From contig CAIPYE010000010.1 in the NCBI GenBank assembly GCA_903869265.1, forward strand, positions 1 through 64,000: a DNA stretch of 64,000 bases, given 5' to 3'. A model generated the notes under the pieces. That model was not told where the DNA came from. It did no database searches and saw only the letters and a program-made list of their open reading frames with translations. This document shows, piece by piece, positions 56,639 to 64,000 of this stretch; within the stretch, counting starts at the first letter, position 1, and every line of letters begins with the position of its first letter. Made by a program: the position numbers and the translations under genes. This stretch comes from an uncultured delta proteobacterium (GTDB lineage Bacteria > Desulfobacterota > Desulfobulbia > Desulfobulbales > Desulfurivibrionaceae).

Positions 56639-58551
56639 TCTTTTCCCAACATCTCGTTTCTATCCAGATAAGTCCGACACCAGATCTCGATACACAATAA
56701 CGACAGCAAAGTATAACTCGCATCCACCTTCCCTGCATCATTGGCTGCAATCAGTTGCTGCACGGCGGCCGGGTCAAACAAGCCGCGACGATTCAAGCTA
56801 TTAACCGACAGCAGATCGCCCAGCAACTGGCGCAGGTCATGTCGCATCCATCGTCGCAACGGTGCACCGAAGCCAGATTTCGGTCGGTAAATCACCTCGT
56901 GCGGCAAGTAAGGCTCCATCGCCTTCTTTAAAACCCACTTTCCCTCGCTGCCGCGTTGCTTTAGTCCCAATGGGATTCGAGCCGCAAAATCTACAAGATC
57001 AAGGTCAAGGAACGGTACTCGCACCTCGACTCCCGCAGCCATCGACATTTTGTCCGTATAGATCAGATTGTGATCTGTCAAGAAAAAGCGTTGCTCCAAC
57101 ATTAACATCCGTTCTAAAGGCGCGACGCTATCTGGCAGGGGATCCAGAAAATCCAGCATTGGCGTAGCCGCCAGCTCACCGCCCAAGGTTCGCCGAGTTT
57201 CCGGCGTGTAGAGGGCCATCAAATCTGCCTCCCGCGCCCAACGAAAATATTCAACCAGGCGTTCATCGCCCACCAGCGCCGCACCGTTGAAAATTTTCCC
57301 CAAACGACGGGCCCACACCCGTCGCGGTTTCGTCTGAACGCTCACCTGAGCCAGTCTGCGGCGCAAATCATGCGGTAGCCAACGCCAGTAACTCTCCGCC
57401 TGCAACGCCCAGTGGCGACGATACCCCGCAAACAAATCATCTCCTCCAGCACCGGAGAGTAAAACCTTTATGCCTTGATCTCGCGCCAATTGACTGATGT
57501 AAAGCACATTAAGTGGCGCGGGATCAGCCAAGGGTTCATCCAGTTGCGCCACCATACGCACCAGATCATCCGCCATGCGGCCAGCGTCAATCTGCACCAC
57601 CTCCAACGGCACCCCAAGGTGTTGTGCTACTTTGCGCGCATAAGGCAAGTCATCAATCTGGCCTTCTTCCTGTCCACCCACTGCTTCGATCGTAAAACAA
57701 TGAATATCTGGTTTTTGTTCACGCGCAAAGGCAACTACAGCGCTTGAATCCAGCCCACCCGAGAGAAATGCTCCGACAGGGACATCCGCCACCATCTGCC
57801 GCTGCACTGCTTGGCGTAGATGAAAAACAGTTCCCACCAACGCAGCTTTTTTATCGAGGTCTGCAGCAATACCCCGAAAGGCTGGCAACTGATACCACAA
57901 CCAACGCCGTTCGATACGTCCTGCCCGGACCACCATCGCTTCACCGGGTAGCAGCTTGCGCACTGCCTTGAGCGGCGTGCCTTCGCCCGGACACCACAAA
58001 AAACTCAAGTACCGATGCAGCGCCGCGACATCCAGTTCGCGCGCTTCCGGGACCAACTGTAAAAGCGCCTTGATCTCACTGGCAAAAGCGAAGCAGCCAT
58101 TCAGCGCGGCATAATAAATTGGCTTTACCCCCACAGCATCGCGTGAAATCAGGAGCGCCTGTTGGCGACTGTCCCACACAGCAAAGGCAAAGATTCCGTT
58201 TAGCCGCGAAAGCATTGCCTCGCCCTCGGCGAGGTAAAGCTTCAACAAGACCTCAGTATCGGAATGCCCCTGAAAGCTGACCCCTTGTGCCTCCAAGTCA
58301 GCCCGCAGTTCACGGAAGTTGTAGATTTCGCCATTGAACACGAGCGCCACCGTACGATCAGCGCTGACCATGGGTTGATGGCCTAATGACGATAGATCAA
58401 CGATTGAAAGGCGGGCATGGCCCAGCCCAATACGGGCGGCCACATCAACAAACACCCCGGAATCATCCGGACCTCGATGGGCGATAGCGTTCAGTCCAGT
58501 GCTCAACGCTCCTGGGGCACACTTCCCTGAAAAACCAAGTATTCCGCACAT
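56635..58551 (-). CDS. asparagine-synthase-type glutamine amidotransferase
   Basis: A 638-residue enzyme with an N-terminal class II glutaminase domain (Cys2 nucleophile in MCGILGFSG) and an asparagine-synthase ATP domain (AFLSGGLDSSAVVAF, KVLLSGAGGDDLFAGYRRH). In a surface-sugar cluster such proteins are thought to amidate uronic acids (as proposed for WbpS) rather than make free asparagine; ManNAcA is a possible target here. Its stop overlaps the start of the methyltransferase gene (ATGA). Confidence 0.92.
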   Translation of the reverse strand: MCGILGFSGKCAPGALSTGLNAIAHRGPDDSGVFVDVAARIGLGHARLSIVDLSSLGHQPMVSADRTVALVFNGEIYNFRELRADLEAQGVSFQGHSDTEVLLKLYLAEGEAMLSRLNGIFAFAVWDSRQQALLISRDAVGVKPIYYAALNGCFAFASEIKALLQLVPEARELDVAALHRYLSFLWCPGEGTPLKAVRKLLPGEAMVVRAGRIERRWLWYQLPAFRGIAADLDKKAALVGTVFHLRQAVQRQMVADVPVGAFLSGGLDSSAVVAFAREQKPDIHCFTIEAVGGQEEGQIDDLPYARKVAQHLGVPLEVVQIDAGRMADDLVRMVAQLDEPLADPAPLNVLYISQLARDQGIKVLLSGAGGDDLFAGYRRHWALQAESYWRWLPHDLRRRLAQVSVQTKPRRVWARRLGKIFNGAALVGDERLVEYFRWAREADLMALYTPETRRTLGGELAATPMLDFLDPLPDSVAPLERMLMLEQRFFLTDHNLIYTDKMSMAAGVEVRVPFLDLDLVDFAARIPLGLKQRGSEGKWVLKKAMEPYLPHEVIYRPKSGFGAPLRRWMRHDLRQLLGDLLSVNSLNRRGLFDPAAVQQLIAANDAGKVDASYTLLSLLCIEIWCRTYLDRNEMLGKE

Positions 58552-58812
58552 AATTTCCTGGGCTGCCCTAAATAATTAGCCAATATTTTTCCTAACTAGC
58601 TATTTCAACATCTTTAATTTGCTGCATGGTTTACGGCATAAGCTTCATCCTGTGTTTTCTTACCTGGGCCCGAATGCGGCCTGGTGTAGTGAATACCGTA
58701 TGTGAGCCATGTCTATTAAGCCATGCCCCTTTAGCAATTCTACGCTAAAGCTGCCACCTGAAAGGTGGGGGTTTTAACCCTCCCAAGCGGGGACAATAAA
58801 AACGGGGGAATG
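58552..58812. other. non-coding gap with IS200/IS605-like hairpins
   Basis: About 260 bases without a gene. The right part holds the hairpin CCACCT-GAA-AGGTGG (58754-58768), then GGGTTTTAACCC (58769-58780) and TTTAGC/GCTAAA arms near 58730-58750. Such compact palindromes are typical of the ends of IS200/IS605 elements or of small non-autonomous relatives. No transposase or TnpB reading frame is present. Confidence 0.35.
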
Positions 58813-59931
58813 TCAGTTACAGCCACTAACCAAAGCTTCAAATTTAGTTAGTCGAGTGTTAAATCCAAATAAATCATGTGCGCGCCTAAATGCTGCCATG
58901 CGCATACTCAATCGTGCGGTTTGGCCAAGATTGAAATATCGTTGCAAAACAGAATTAATTGAATCTACGTCGATATTGTTAATTATGTACCCCGTCTCTC
59001 CAACAACTTCATGGCTAGCACCGTACCGAGTAACAACTGCTGGCAACCCGTGTGACATTGATTCAAGACTTGCATTACCAAAACCTTCCATGTACGAAGG
59101 CGAAATAAAGAGATCTGACTCACAGTAAAGGGAAGATTTTTCCGAATCAGTCAGATCAAGCCGTAGTTCGACATTAGCATCAATATCTAACTGTGCAACA
59201 GTAGAACGAATAATGGCAAGGCCATCCCCACTTCTTCCGGCAATTATTAGTTTAGCGGTCGAATCGGTTTGATGGACAAACCGTGAGAAAGCTTCTAATA
59301 ATATAAAAAAACCCTTACGACGCAACTGCTCATAAGTCAGCCAACAAAGAAACAAAAACTTCAAACCAGATGACCTTTCTTTTTTGTACTGTTCAATAAC
59401 CTGATCCATGAGCATGCTTGCTTTGTCTGGCAAAAGTGATGAATGAATAGTAATCGGGCAATTCGTAGATAAGTGGGATGTCACCGAAAGCTGTTGGTCA
59501 TGTGAAATAAAAAGGTTAATATTATTAAGATGCAACGCAGTTCTAATTAAAAGCCGATAAATCAGAGATTTACTGTAGAAATCTTTTGCTCCAGAGCAAT
59601 CAAACATATGGATAGCCCCCGTACAAAATACCCTCCAACCTAGCATTCGCGAAAGAACTATAACTGGCACACTCAGGTGCCACCACCAACAAAACACATC
59701 ATGCTTTGCAAAAAGAAACTTAAAGACCTCGAAAAACTTATGACAAACATGGACATCATTGTAAGCAAGCTTAAGCATTTCCAGATCACAACGGTAATAT
59801 TCCCATTTAGTGAAAAACTCGGGTTTAACAGGGACAAAATAAATGACTGATCTTGAACGCGTTGAAACTGGATTCAACTGGCCGTTAAATTGCAAGTTAC
59901 TTCTTTGCATAGTGATAATTTCTTTTTTCAT
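58813..59931 (-). CDS. glycosyltransferase family 4
   Basis: About 372 residues of a GT-B glycosyltransferase. The C-terminal donor-site region SDLFISPSYMEGFGNASLESMSHGLPAVVT is characteristic of GT4. AT-rich compared with the neighbouring asnB-like gene. The start is uncertain: GTG 59947-59949, ATG 59929-59931 and ATG 59908-59910 all lie inside the 3' end of the polymerase gene and none has a clear ribosome site. Confidence 0.86.
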   Translation of the reverse strand: MKKEIITMQRSNLQFNGQLNPVSTRSRSVIYFVPVKPEFFTKWEYYRCDLEMLKLAYNDVHVCHKFFEVFKFLFAKHDVFCWWWHLSVPVIVLSRMLGWRVFCTGAIHMFDCSGAKDFYSKSLIYRLLIRTALHLNNINLFISHDQQLSVTSHLSTNCPITIHSSLLPDKASMLMDQVIEQYKKERSSGLKFLFLCWLTYEQLRRKGFFILLEAFSRFVHQTDSTAKLIIAGRSGDGLAIIRSTVAQLDIDANVELRLDLTDSEKSSLYCESDLFISPSYMEGFGNASLESMSHGLPAVVTRYGASHEVVGETGYIINNIDVDSINSVLQRYFNLGQTARLSMRMAAFRRAHDLFGFNTRLTKFEALVSGCN

Positions 59932-61168
59932 AGAAAGTTTTTTTTGCACCTAAGCTTGTAACGCCTGTGGATAATACAGCAAGAATAGAAATAAGATTTA
60001 CAACATAATACGGCACAGACAAATTAAGATTAACGACATTGCCTACAACAACATTAAATAAAACAAATATTAAAACAAATGAATAAATTGGATATGCTCC
60101 GCGAATGTCACTCTCACGAAAGTTATATAAAGATTGATAATATCTATAACCAGCATTAAACAGAAAAAATAAATAAACGATAAGGCCAACAAAACCACCC
60201 CGCACAAATAAATCAATAAATAAATTGCTATAACCACCAAATCCTATTTCATATCCAAACAGAAAGCTAATCACATCAAGCGATACAAGTCTATGTAAAA
60301 AAAACAAATATGAATCTATTCGTTGCTCGATAGCATTATTAATTGAAATATCACGTATTGAGCCAAATAAAACATATGAATGATAATTAAAGACAAATAC
60401 ACAAGGAACAATAATTACAATCCATGCCTTTATTTTCCCACAAAAAAGATATTTTAACATATATACTACTGATAAAAAAGAAAGAAAAAATAAATCAATC
60501 ATTGCCGCCTTCCTGTAAGCAAGTACAACAACAATACCAGACAAGACTGACATAGCCAACAAGTTCAACTTAGAATATCTCAGTTCATTCTTGCTTGCAA
60601 GAAGCAACAAAGAACTGGCCCCGAATATCAAAGATGCCACCGCAGAGTAAGAAACAAAGAATTGATAAATTTCATAACCAAAAACCTGTCGCCCAGCATT
60701 TAGTGCGCCAAACCCCCCTAACTCGCTGGGACAAAATAAATAGGAAAGCACATTTAGCATGTAAAAAGTGATTACTCCCACTAAAAATCCGTCTGAAAAT
60801 CTCGCTAGTTTCTCCCTATCTATACTTGCAACCTCAAGGGCATACAGCCACACGATAGGGGTAAACAACGCAACTACTTTTAAAAATCCAATACTAGAGA
60901 ATAACGCAAGTAAAATTCCGAATTGCAGAATTATTCCAGGTATCTGTAAACGAAATTTCTTCTTAGAAAAAACAAATAATATTACAAAAAGCGCTAACGA
61001 GAAAAACCCCATTGGAACTGGAACCCCACCTACGATGCTCGCAGTCACATGACTCTGATCAAGCTTAATCGCCAAAATCTTCCACGAGATCACGTCAATG
61101 AAAACTGGCCAGATACAAAAAAAACCGAGCAGAAATACAGCAATTTTATTAAATTTCATTTGTTTCAT
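59897..61168 (-). CDS. O-antigen-polymerase-like (Wzy-type) membrane protein
   Basis: About 423 residues with ten or more hydrophobic helices and one larger loop, the topology of Wzy/Wzx-type proteins. No sharp motif is available, so the call rests on topology and position in a cluster that otherwise lacks a polymerase. It is among the most AT-rich genes of the window. ATG at 61166-61168 is preferred; another ATG is three codons later. Insertion-sequence debris begins about 20 bases upstream. Confidence 0.72.
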   Translation of the reverse strand: MKQMKFNKIAVFLLGFFCIWPVFIDVISWKILAIKLDQSHVTASIVGGVPVPMGFFSLALFVILFVFSKKKFRLQIPGIILQFGILLALFSSIGFLKVVALFTPIVWLYALEVASIDREKLARFSDGFLVGVITFYMLNVLSYLFCPSELGGFGALNAGRQVFGYEIYQFFVSYSAVASLIFGASSLLLLASKNELRYSKLNLLAMSVLSGIVVVLAYRKAAMIDLFFLSFLSVVYMLKYLFCGKIKAWIVIIVPCVFVFNYHSYVLFGSIRDISINNAIEQRIDSYLFFLHRLVSLDVISFLFGYEIGFGGYSNLFIDLFVRGGFVGLIVYLFFLFNAGYRYYQSLYNFRESDIRGAYPIYSFVLIFVLFNVVVGNVVNLNLSVPYYVVNLISILAVLSTGVTSLGAKKTFYEKRNYHYAKK

Positions 61169-61240
61169 TTCGCAAGCTTCACTAAACTGTAAATATGGAA
61201 AAAGTAGAGTTTCCTGATACAATACAGCCAGGAGGCGCTG

Positions 61241-61452
61241 ATGAAAAAGACACGTTTTACCGAAAATCAAATCATCGCCATTCTCAAAGAAGGCGAAGCG
61301 GGCATTCAAGCAAAGAGATCTGCCGCAAGCACGGGATCTCAGACGCCACATACTACAATTGGAAATCGAAGTACGGCGGCACGGGTGCCCTTGATCTCAT
61401 GCGTATAAAAGAAATGGAGCAGAGCTAGCCCCAATTGCTTGAACAACATCAT
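61241..61452 (+). pseudogene. IS3-family orfA fragment, frameshifted
   Basis: Starts MKKTRFTENQIIAILKEGEAG and continues in the next frame as KEICRKHGISDATYYNWKSKYGG, a helix-turn-helix transposase OrfA. One A is missing in the CAAGCAAAGAG stretch near 61310. After KYGG the frame meets a stop within another damaged segment, and the rest of the element is lost at the junction with the minus-strand IS. Confidence 0.8.
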
Positions 61453-62076
61453 CCCTCCAGGCTCCGCGTCCGTCCATGCTGACTTTGCATCCACGATCCT
61501 TGACGGCTTGAACAAACTCATGCGCGGTGAACTGACTGCCTTGGTCGGTATTCACAATCTCTGGCGTGCCATGGTGATTGAGCGCTTCTTGCAGTACATC
61601 GACCGCATGGCAGGCCGCCAGCGTAATCGCCACCTTTGCTACCAAGACCTTACGACTGGCCCAATCCACAACAGCGGTGAGATAGACAACCCCTTTGGCC
61701 ATTGGGATGTAGGTTGTATCCAGCGCCCAAACCTGGTTGGCCCGGTTTATGACGAGGCCCAGCAAAAGGTAGGGGTAAATTTCATGGCCGGGGTGTTTCT
61801 TGCTGGTCCCCGGCTTTCTGTAAAGGTCCTCAACACCCATGCGCTTCATCAAAGTGCCAACATGCTTGCGCCCGACAGCGACTCCGTCCCGGTTAAGCTG
61901 ATCCCGCCGCATACGTGCACCATGAATGGGTGTTCCAGGTGCAATGCGTCAATGCGGTGCATGAGCGCCAGATCGGCGGCGCTGATCGGTTTTGGCAGAT
62001 AATACACGCTGCCCCGGCTAATGCCGGCCAACTGGGCCTGACGGTTGGCTGAAAGTGCGTGGTGGCCGTCAATCAT
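61453..62076 (-). pseudogene. IS3-family orfB (rve transposase), frameshifted and truncated
   Basis: The N-terminal part ([30 protein letters not shown]...HLEHPFM) shifts frame near 61920, where one G is missing compared with the expected Met-Gly-Ala-Arg-Met. The reading continues as RRDQLNRDGVAVGRKHVGTLMKRMG and VWALDTTYIPMAKG, the DDE integrase core with the first Asp in LDTTYIP and the second in VNTDQGSQF. It ends after RGAWRD, so the final Glu of the catalytic triad is lost. Not functional. Confidence 0.85.
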
Positions 62077-62387
62077 CGCTTTGCGCTCAGCAATCCCACC
62101 TTGGTGAGCGCGCTTTCTAAAAAATCATTCTCCAGCGTCAGCTGCCCTATCTTGGCATGCAAAACTTTCAGATCAACAGCCGGTTCGGCCACACCGGAGC
62201 CACCAAACACGTCGGTCGCTCGCTCGCTGAGTTGCCGCTTCCACTCCGTAATCTGGTTTGGATGCACTTCAAACCGTTGCGCCAGTTCGGCCAGCGTCTT
62301 GTCTCCCGCCATCGCTGCCAGCGCCACCTTGGCTTTGAACACCGCTGAGTGTTTCCGTCTCGTTCTTTTTGCCATCTTCTGCTCCAT
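62073..62387 (-). CDS. IS3-family transposase OrfA
   Basis: About 104 residues: [20 protein letters not shown]..., with a helix-turn-helix ([23 protein letters not shown]) and a leucine-zipper-like C-terminus ([17 protein letters not shown]). It is intact, but its partner orfB is broken. An alternative ATG lies four codons in. It overlaps the orfB start by four bases, as in functional IS3 elements. Confidence 0.85.
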   Translation of the reverse strand: MEQKMAKRTRRKHSAVFKAKVALAAMAGDKTLAELAQRFEVHPNQITEWKRQLSERATDVFGGSGVAEPAVDLKVLHAKIGQLTLENDFLESALTKVGLLSAKR

Positions 62388-62468
62388 GGTTAAGCCCCAC
62401 AGGGGCCTTCAAAAGGTAGCAGATTTTCCACTTAGCGGCTTGTTCAAATTTCCAGGACCACTTCTGTG

Positions 62469-63737
62469 TCAGGTGAATACTATATCTGTACAATTTACGT
62501 GACGAACCAGATTTTCTTTTGAGATACATAAAAGAAATCCCTTTATTGCACGCATCTCCCTATCCGACATTGACCAATAACACGGAACATTAATTATCTG
62601 TTCGGCAATTTCTATAGCCTTATTCGCAGAAACAATAACACAATCGCTTTGTTTATAATTCGGCGGACACTCACTAAACCAGCGCCCCGCCTCAACGCCG
62701 AGTTGTTCTGCAATAGTCAATACTTTTTCCACAACGTATTTATCAACAAGGATTGACAACCTGGGTGCTACGAGATACTCGCCATCTCTTCGCCGTATCG
62801 GACAATTGAGTCCCAGAATCGTAGCGTAATCCTCTAACTCTTCAAGATTTCTGTGGGTTTTACTTATCATTGAACCCATCCGTGGGATCATGAATTTGTA
62901 TAAAGCAAGCGAAGAAAATCCTAGCTTTGCCAATGTATTCTTGATTCTCTTTTGGCTCGTGGAAGACTTTCTAAATATCTGCGTACCATAAAGAAAATAC
63001 CAAACAACAAAACCACCCCATGGTTGCCACCTCGTCATTAAAACACTAAACCAAAGTTGAAAAAGCCTTCGGATATCCTGCATTATGGAGACCCTACACA
63101 GGGTATTATAGTAGCCAACTATTCTACTGAGATACACTGCATTATTTATAGTCAACACCCCCCCCCATCCAATAGTTATGGTTTTCGACACTTCTAACGA
63201 AAAGACACTGACATCCCCCCAAGAACCAAATACCGTTGAATTAAGACTACTACCAACAGATAAGCAATTATCCTCTATTACCAATAAGCCTAAATCCTTC
63301 ATCCTCTTTATCGCTGGTGGCTGCATGCCTAGTCGCCCAAAAGTATTTTGGATAATAATTGCTTTTGTTCGATCAGTGATGGCTATCGTGACACACTTCT
63401 CATTCATTGTTAAGTCGTCGTTAATATCAACATAAACGACTCTTGCCCCGGTTTCACAAACAGCATACGTGACTGCATCACATGTAAAAGAAGAGACAAT
63501 TACATCGTCACCATCGCCTATATTGCATGCAAAAAGAGTCGCTGCAATTGCTGAGCGCCCTGACTCAAATACCAAGCTAAACGCATCTTCTACAATTTCA
63601 TTATTTACACTTAACCTAACTTTACCATTGATGGTTTCCAAAATGAACTGATTTATTGTAGAGATATCGTTTCCACGCCAAAGCGAAGAAATACCTGATG
63701 AAAATCTGGATGGACTTATTTTAATTTTCATCAACAT
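62469..63737 (-). CDS. DegT/DnrJ/EryC1-family aminotransferase-like protein
   Basis: A 422-residue PLP-fold protein. Family marks: ESGRSAIAATLFACNIGDGDDVIVSSFTC near the N-terminus, VIEDNCLSVGS, and a Lys in SLEVSKTITIGWGGVLT matching the catalytic Lys. It is AT-rich and diverges from typical sugar aminotransferases, so it could act on another substrate. It has a G9 run in the codons for the Gly-Trp-Gly-Gly loop. Its stop codon TGA coincides with the end of the neighbouring IS, so the last residues may have been replaced by the insertion. Confidence 0.8.
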   Translation of the reverse strand: MLMKIKISPSRFSSGISSLWRGNDISTINQFILETINGKVRLSVNNEIVEDAFSLVFESGRSAIAATLFACNIGDGDDVIVSSFTCDAVTYAVCETGARVVYVDINDDLTMNEKCVTIAITDRTKAIIIQNTFGRLGMQPPAIKRMKDLGLLVIEDNCLSVGSSLNSTVFGSWGDVSVFSLEVSKTITIGWGGVLTINNAVYLSRIVGYYNTLCRVSIMQDIRRLFQLWFSVLMTRWQPWGGFVVWYFLYGTQIFRKSSTSQKRIKNTLAKLGFSSLALYKFMIPRMGSMISKTHRNLEELEDYATILGLNCPIRRRDGEYLVAPRLSILVDKYVVEKVLTIAEQLGVEAGRWFSECPPNYKQSDCVIVSANKAIEIAEQIINVPCYWSMSDREMRAIKGFLLCISKENLVRHVNCTDIVFT

Positions 63738-63764
63738 GTATCAAAAAGAAATCCGCTATTGACT

Positions 63765-64000
63765 TTAAATCACTTCAATTATTTTTGAGGTGATTTGGGC
63801 AACCTGCTCTCTAGTCAAACCCGGATAACTTGGCAGATTCAACCCGCGACTACTTAATGATTCGGCAACAGGGTAGGTGTCTTCAGTTTTGAATGCGGGC
63901 ATGGTGTGCGCCGGATAAAACAGGGGGCGGGTTTCTATGTTATTGTTTTTCAGGTGCTGCCGAATATGATCGCGCTCTATCGCATCTTTCGCCAAAATGG
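63765..64000 (-). CDS. DegT/DnrJ/EryC1-family aminotransferase, C-terminal part (cut by right edge)
   Basis: Seventy-eight codons of a longer gene that continues past the right edge. The visible end (RDHIRQHLKNNNIETRPLFYPAHTMPAF...SSRGLNLPSYPGLTREQVAQI) is the typical C-terminus of sugar aminotransferases such as PseC or perosamine synthase. It precedes the second DegT-like gene by 27 bases in the same direction. Confidence 0.88.
   Translation of the reverse strand, partial: ILAKDAIERDHIRQHLKNNNIETRPLFYPAHTMPAFKTEDTYPVAESLSSRGLNLPSYPGLTREQVAQITSKIIEVI

Larger units (their letters stand above)
61186..62471. mobile_element. two degenerate IS3-family remnants joined head to tail
   Basis: Left part (about 61186-61452, plus strand): an orfA fragment starting at the ATG at 61241, with a frameshift. 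Right part (about 61453-62471, minus strand): a second IS3-family element with an intact orfA, a frameshifted orfB and no 3' third of orfB. Its left end TGACACAGAAGTGG... begins at 62471, exactly at the stop codon of the DegT-like gene. No intact pair of terminal repeats remains, so neither can transpose alone. Confidence 0.75.

Noticed and set aside
44175-64000. JUMPStart/ops element or CRISPR array in the polysaccharide region
   Set aside because: I found no GGCGGTAGCGTG-like ops motif and no evenly spaced direct repeats.

Overview
The window looks like chromosome of a sulfur-metabolising Desulfobacterota, most like a Desulfobulbales member. The basis is gene content and protein style, not a database match: Cys-rich multi-PAS kinases, sigma-54 regulators, DsrE and DUF116 proteins, a Tll0287-like heme sensor, and a thrS-infC-rpmI-rplT-pheS-pheT-ihfA operon. 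Most of the DNA is GC-rich. Several genes right of about 52.7 kb (notably 52.7-53.7, 58.8-61.2 and 62.5-63.8 kb) are clearly AT-richer and are associated with insertion-sequence debris, which suggests acquired DNA.

Layout. 0-6.7 kb: a minus-strand operon (DsrE protein, fatty-acid/sterol hydroxylase, rhodanese-ferritin fusion, multi-PAS histidine kinase, NtrC-type sigma-54 activator). Next to it is a matching sigma-54 promoter driving a small membrane protein and a gene cut by the left edge. 6.8-10.6 kb: a heme-binding HAMP sensor tail-to-tail with a hybrid kinase, then a DUF116 protein. 10.7-19.2 kb: a lone FliS-like gene, CorA, and an RND efflux operon ending in a DUF599 protein. 19.4-23.7 kb: pstS-pstC-pstA-pstB-phoU. 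23.7-32.7 kb: a membrane methyltransferase with cmoA, two LtaS-like sulfatase-fold proteins flanking an OmpR-type two-component system, and a WecA/WbpL-like initiating sugar-phosphate transferase.

32.7-44.2 kb is the housekeeping core, all on the minus strand: tRNA-Pro, a MerR regulator, ihfA, pheT, pheS, rplT, rpmI, infC, thrS, tRNA-Val, recR, an EbfC-family gene, dnaX, SRP RNA and tRNA-Ser. It carries several decoding features: an apparent AUU start for infC, an A10 slippage site in dnaX positioned to make a gamma-like product, a C33 tRNA-Val, and palindromic elements in the gaps of the pheT-rplT operon.

44.3-64.0 kb is a surface-polysaccharide (O-antigen/EPS-like) cluster on the minus strand. 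It contains a WbpM-like dehydratase, a WbpV-like reductase, glycosyltransferases, wecC and wecB, a heparinase-like lyase, an acyltransferase, a two-domain dehydrogenase, a methyltransferase with a G10 tract, an asparagine-synthase-type amidotransferase, a Wzy-like polymerase and two DegT aminotransferase-family genes. WecB and WecC should supply ManNAcA, a uronic acid that the lyase could cleave and the amidotransferase could amidate. The transferase at 31.6 kb may start the chain, because the place where wbpL usually sits holds only a short open remnant.

The best candidates for something undescribed are the DsrE/hydroxylase/rhodanese-ferritin operon with its own kinase and sigma-54 target, and the dnaX slippage site.
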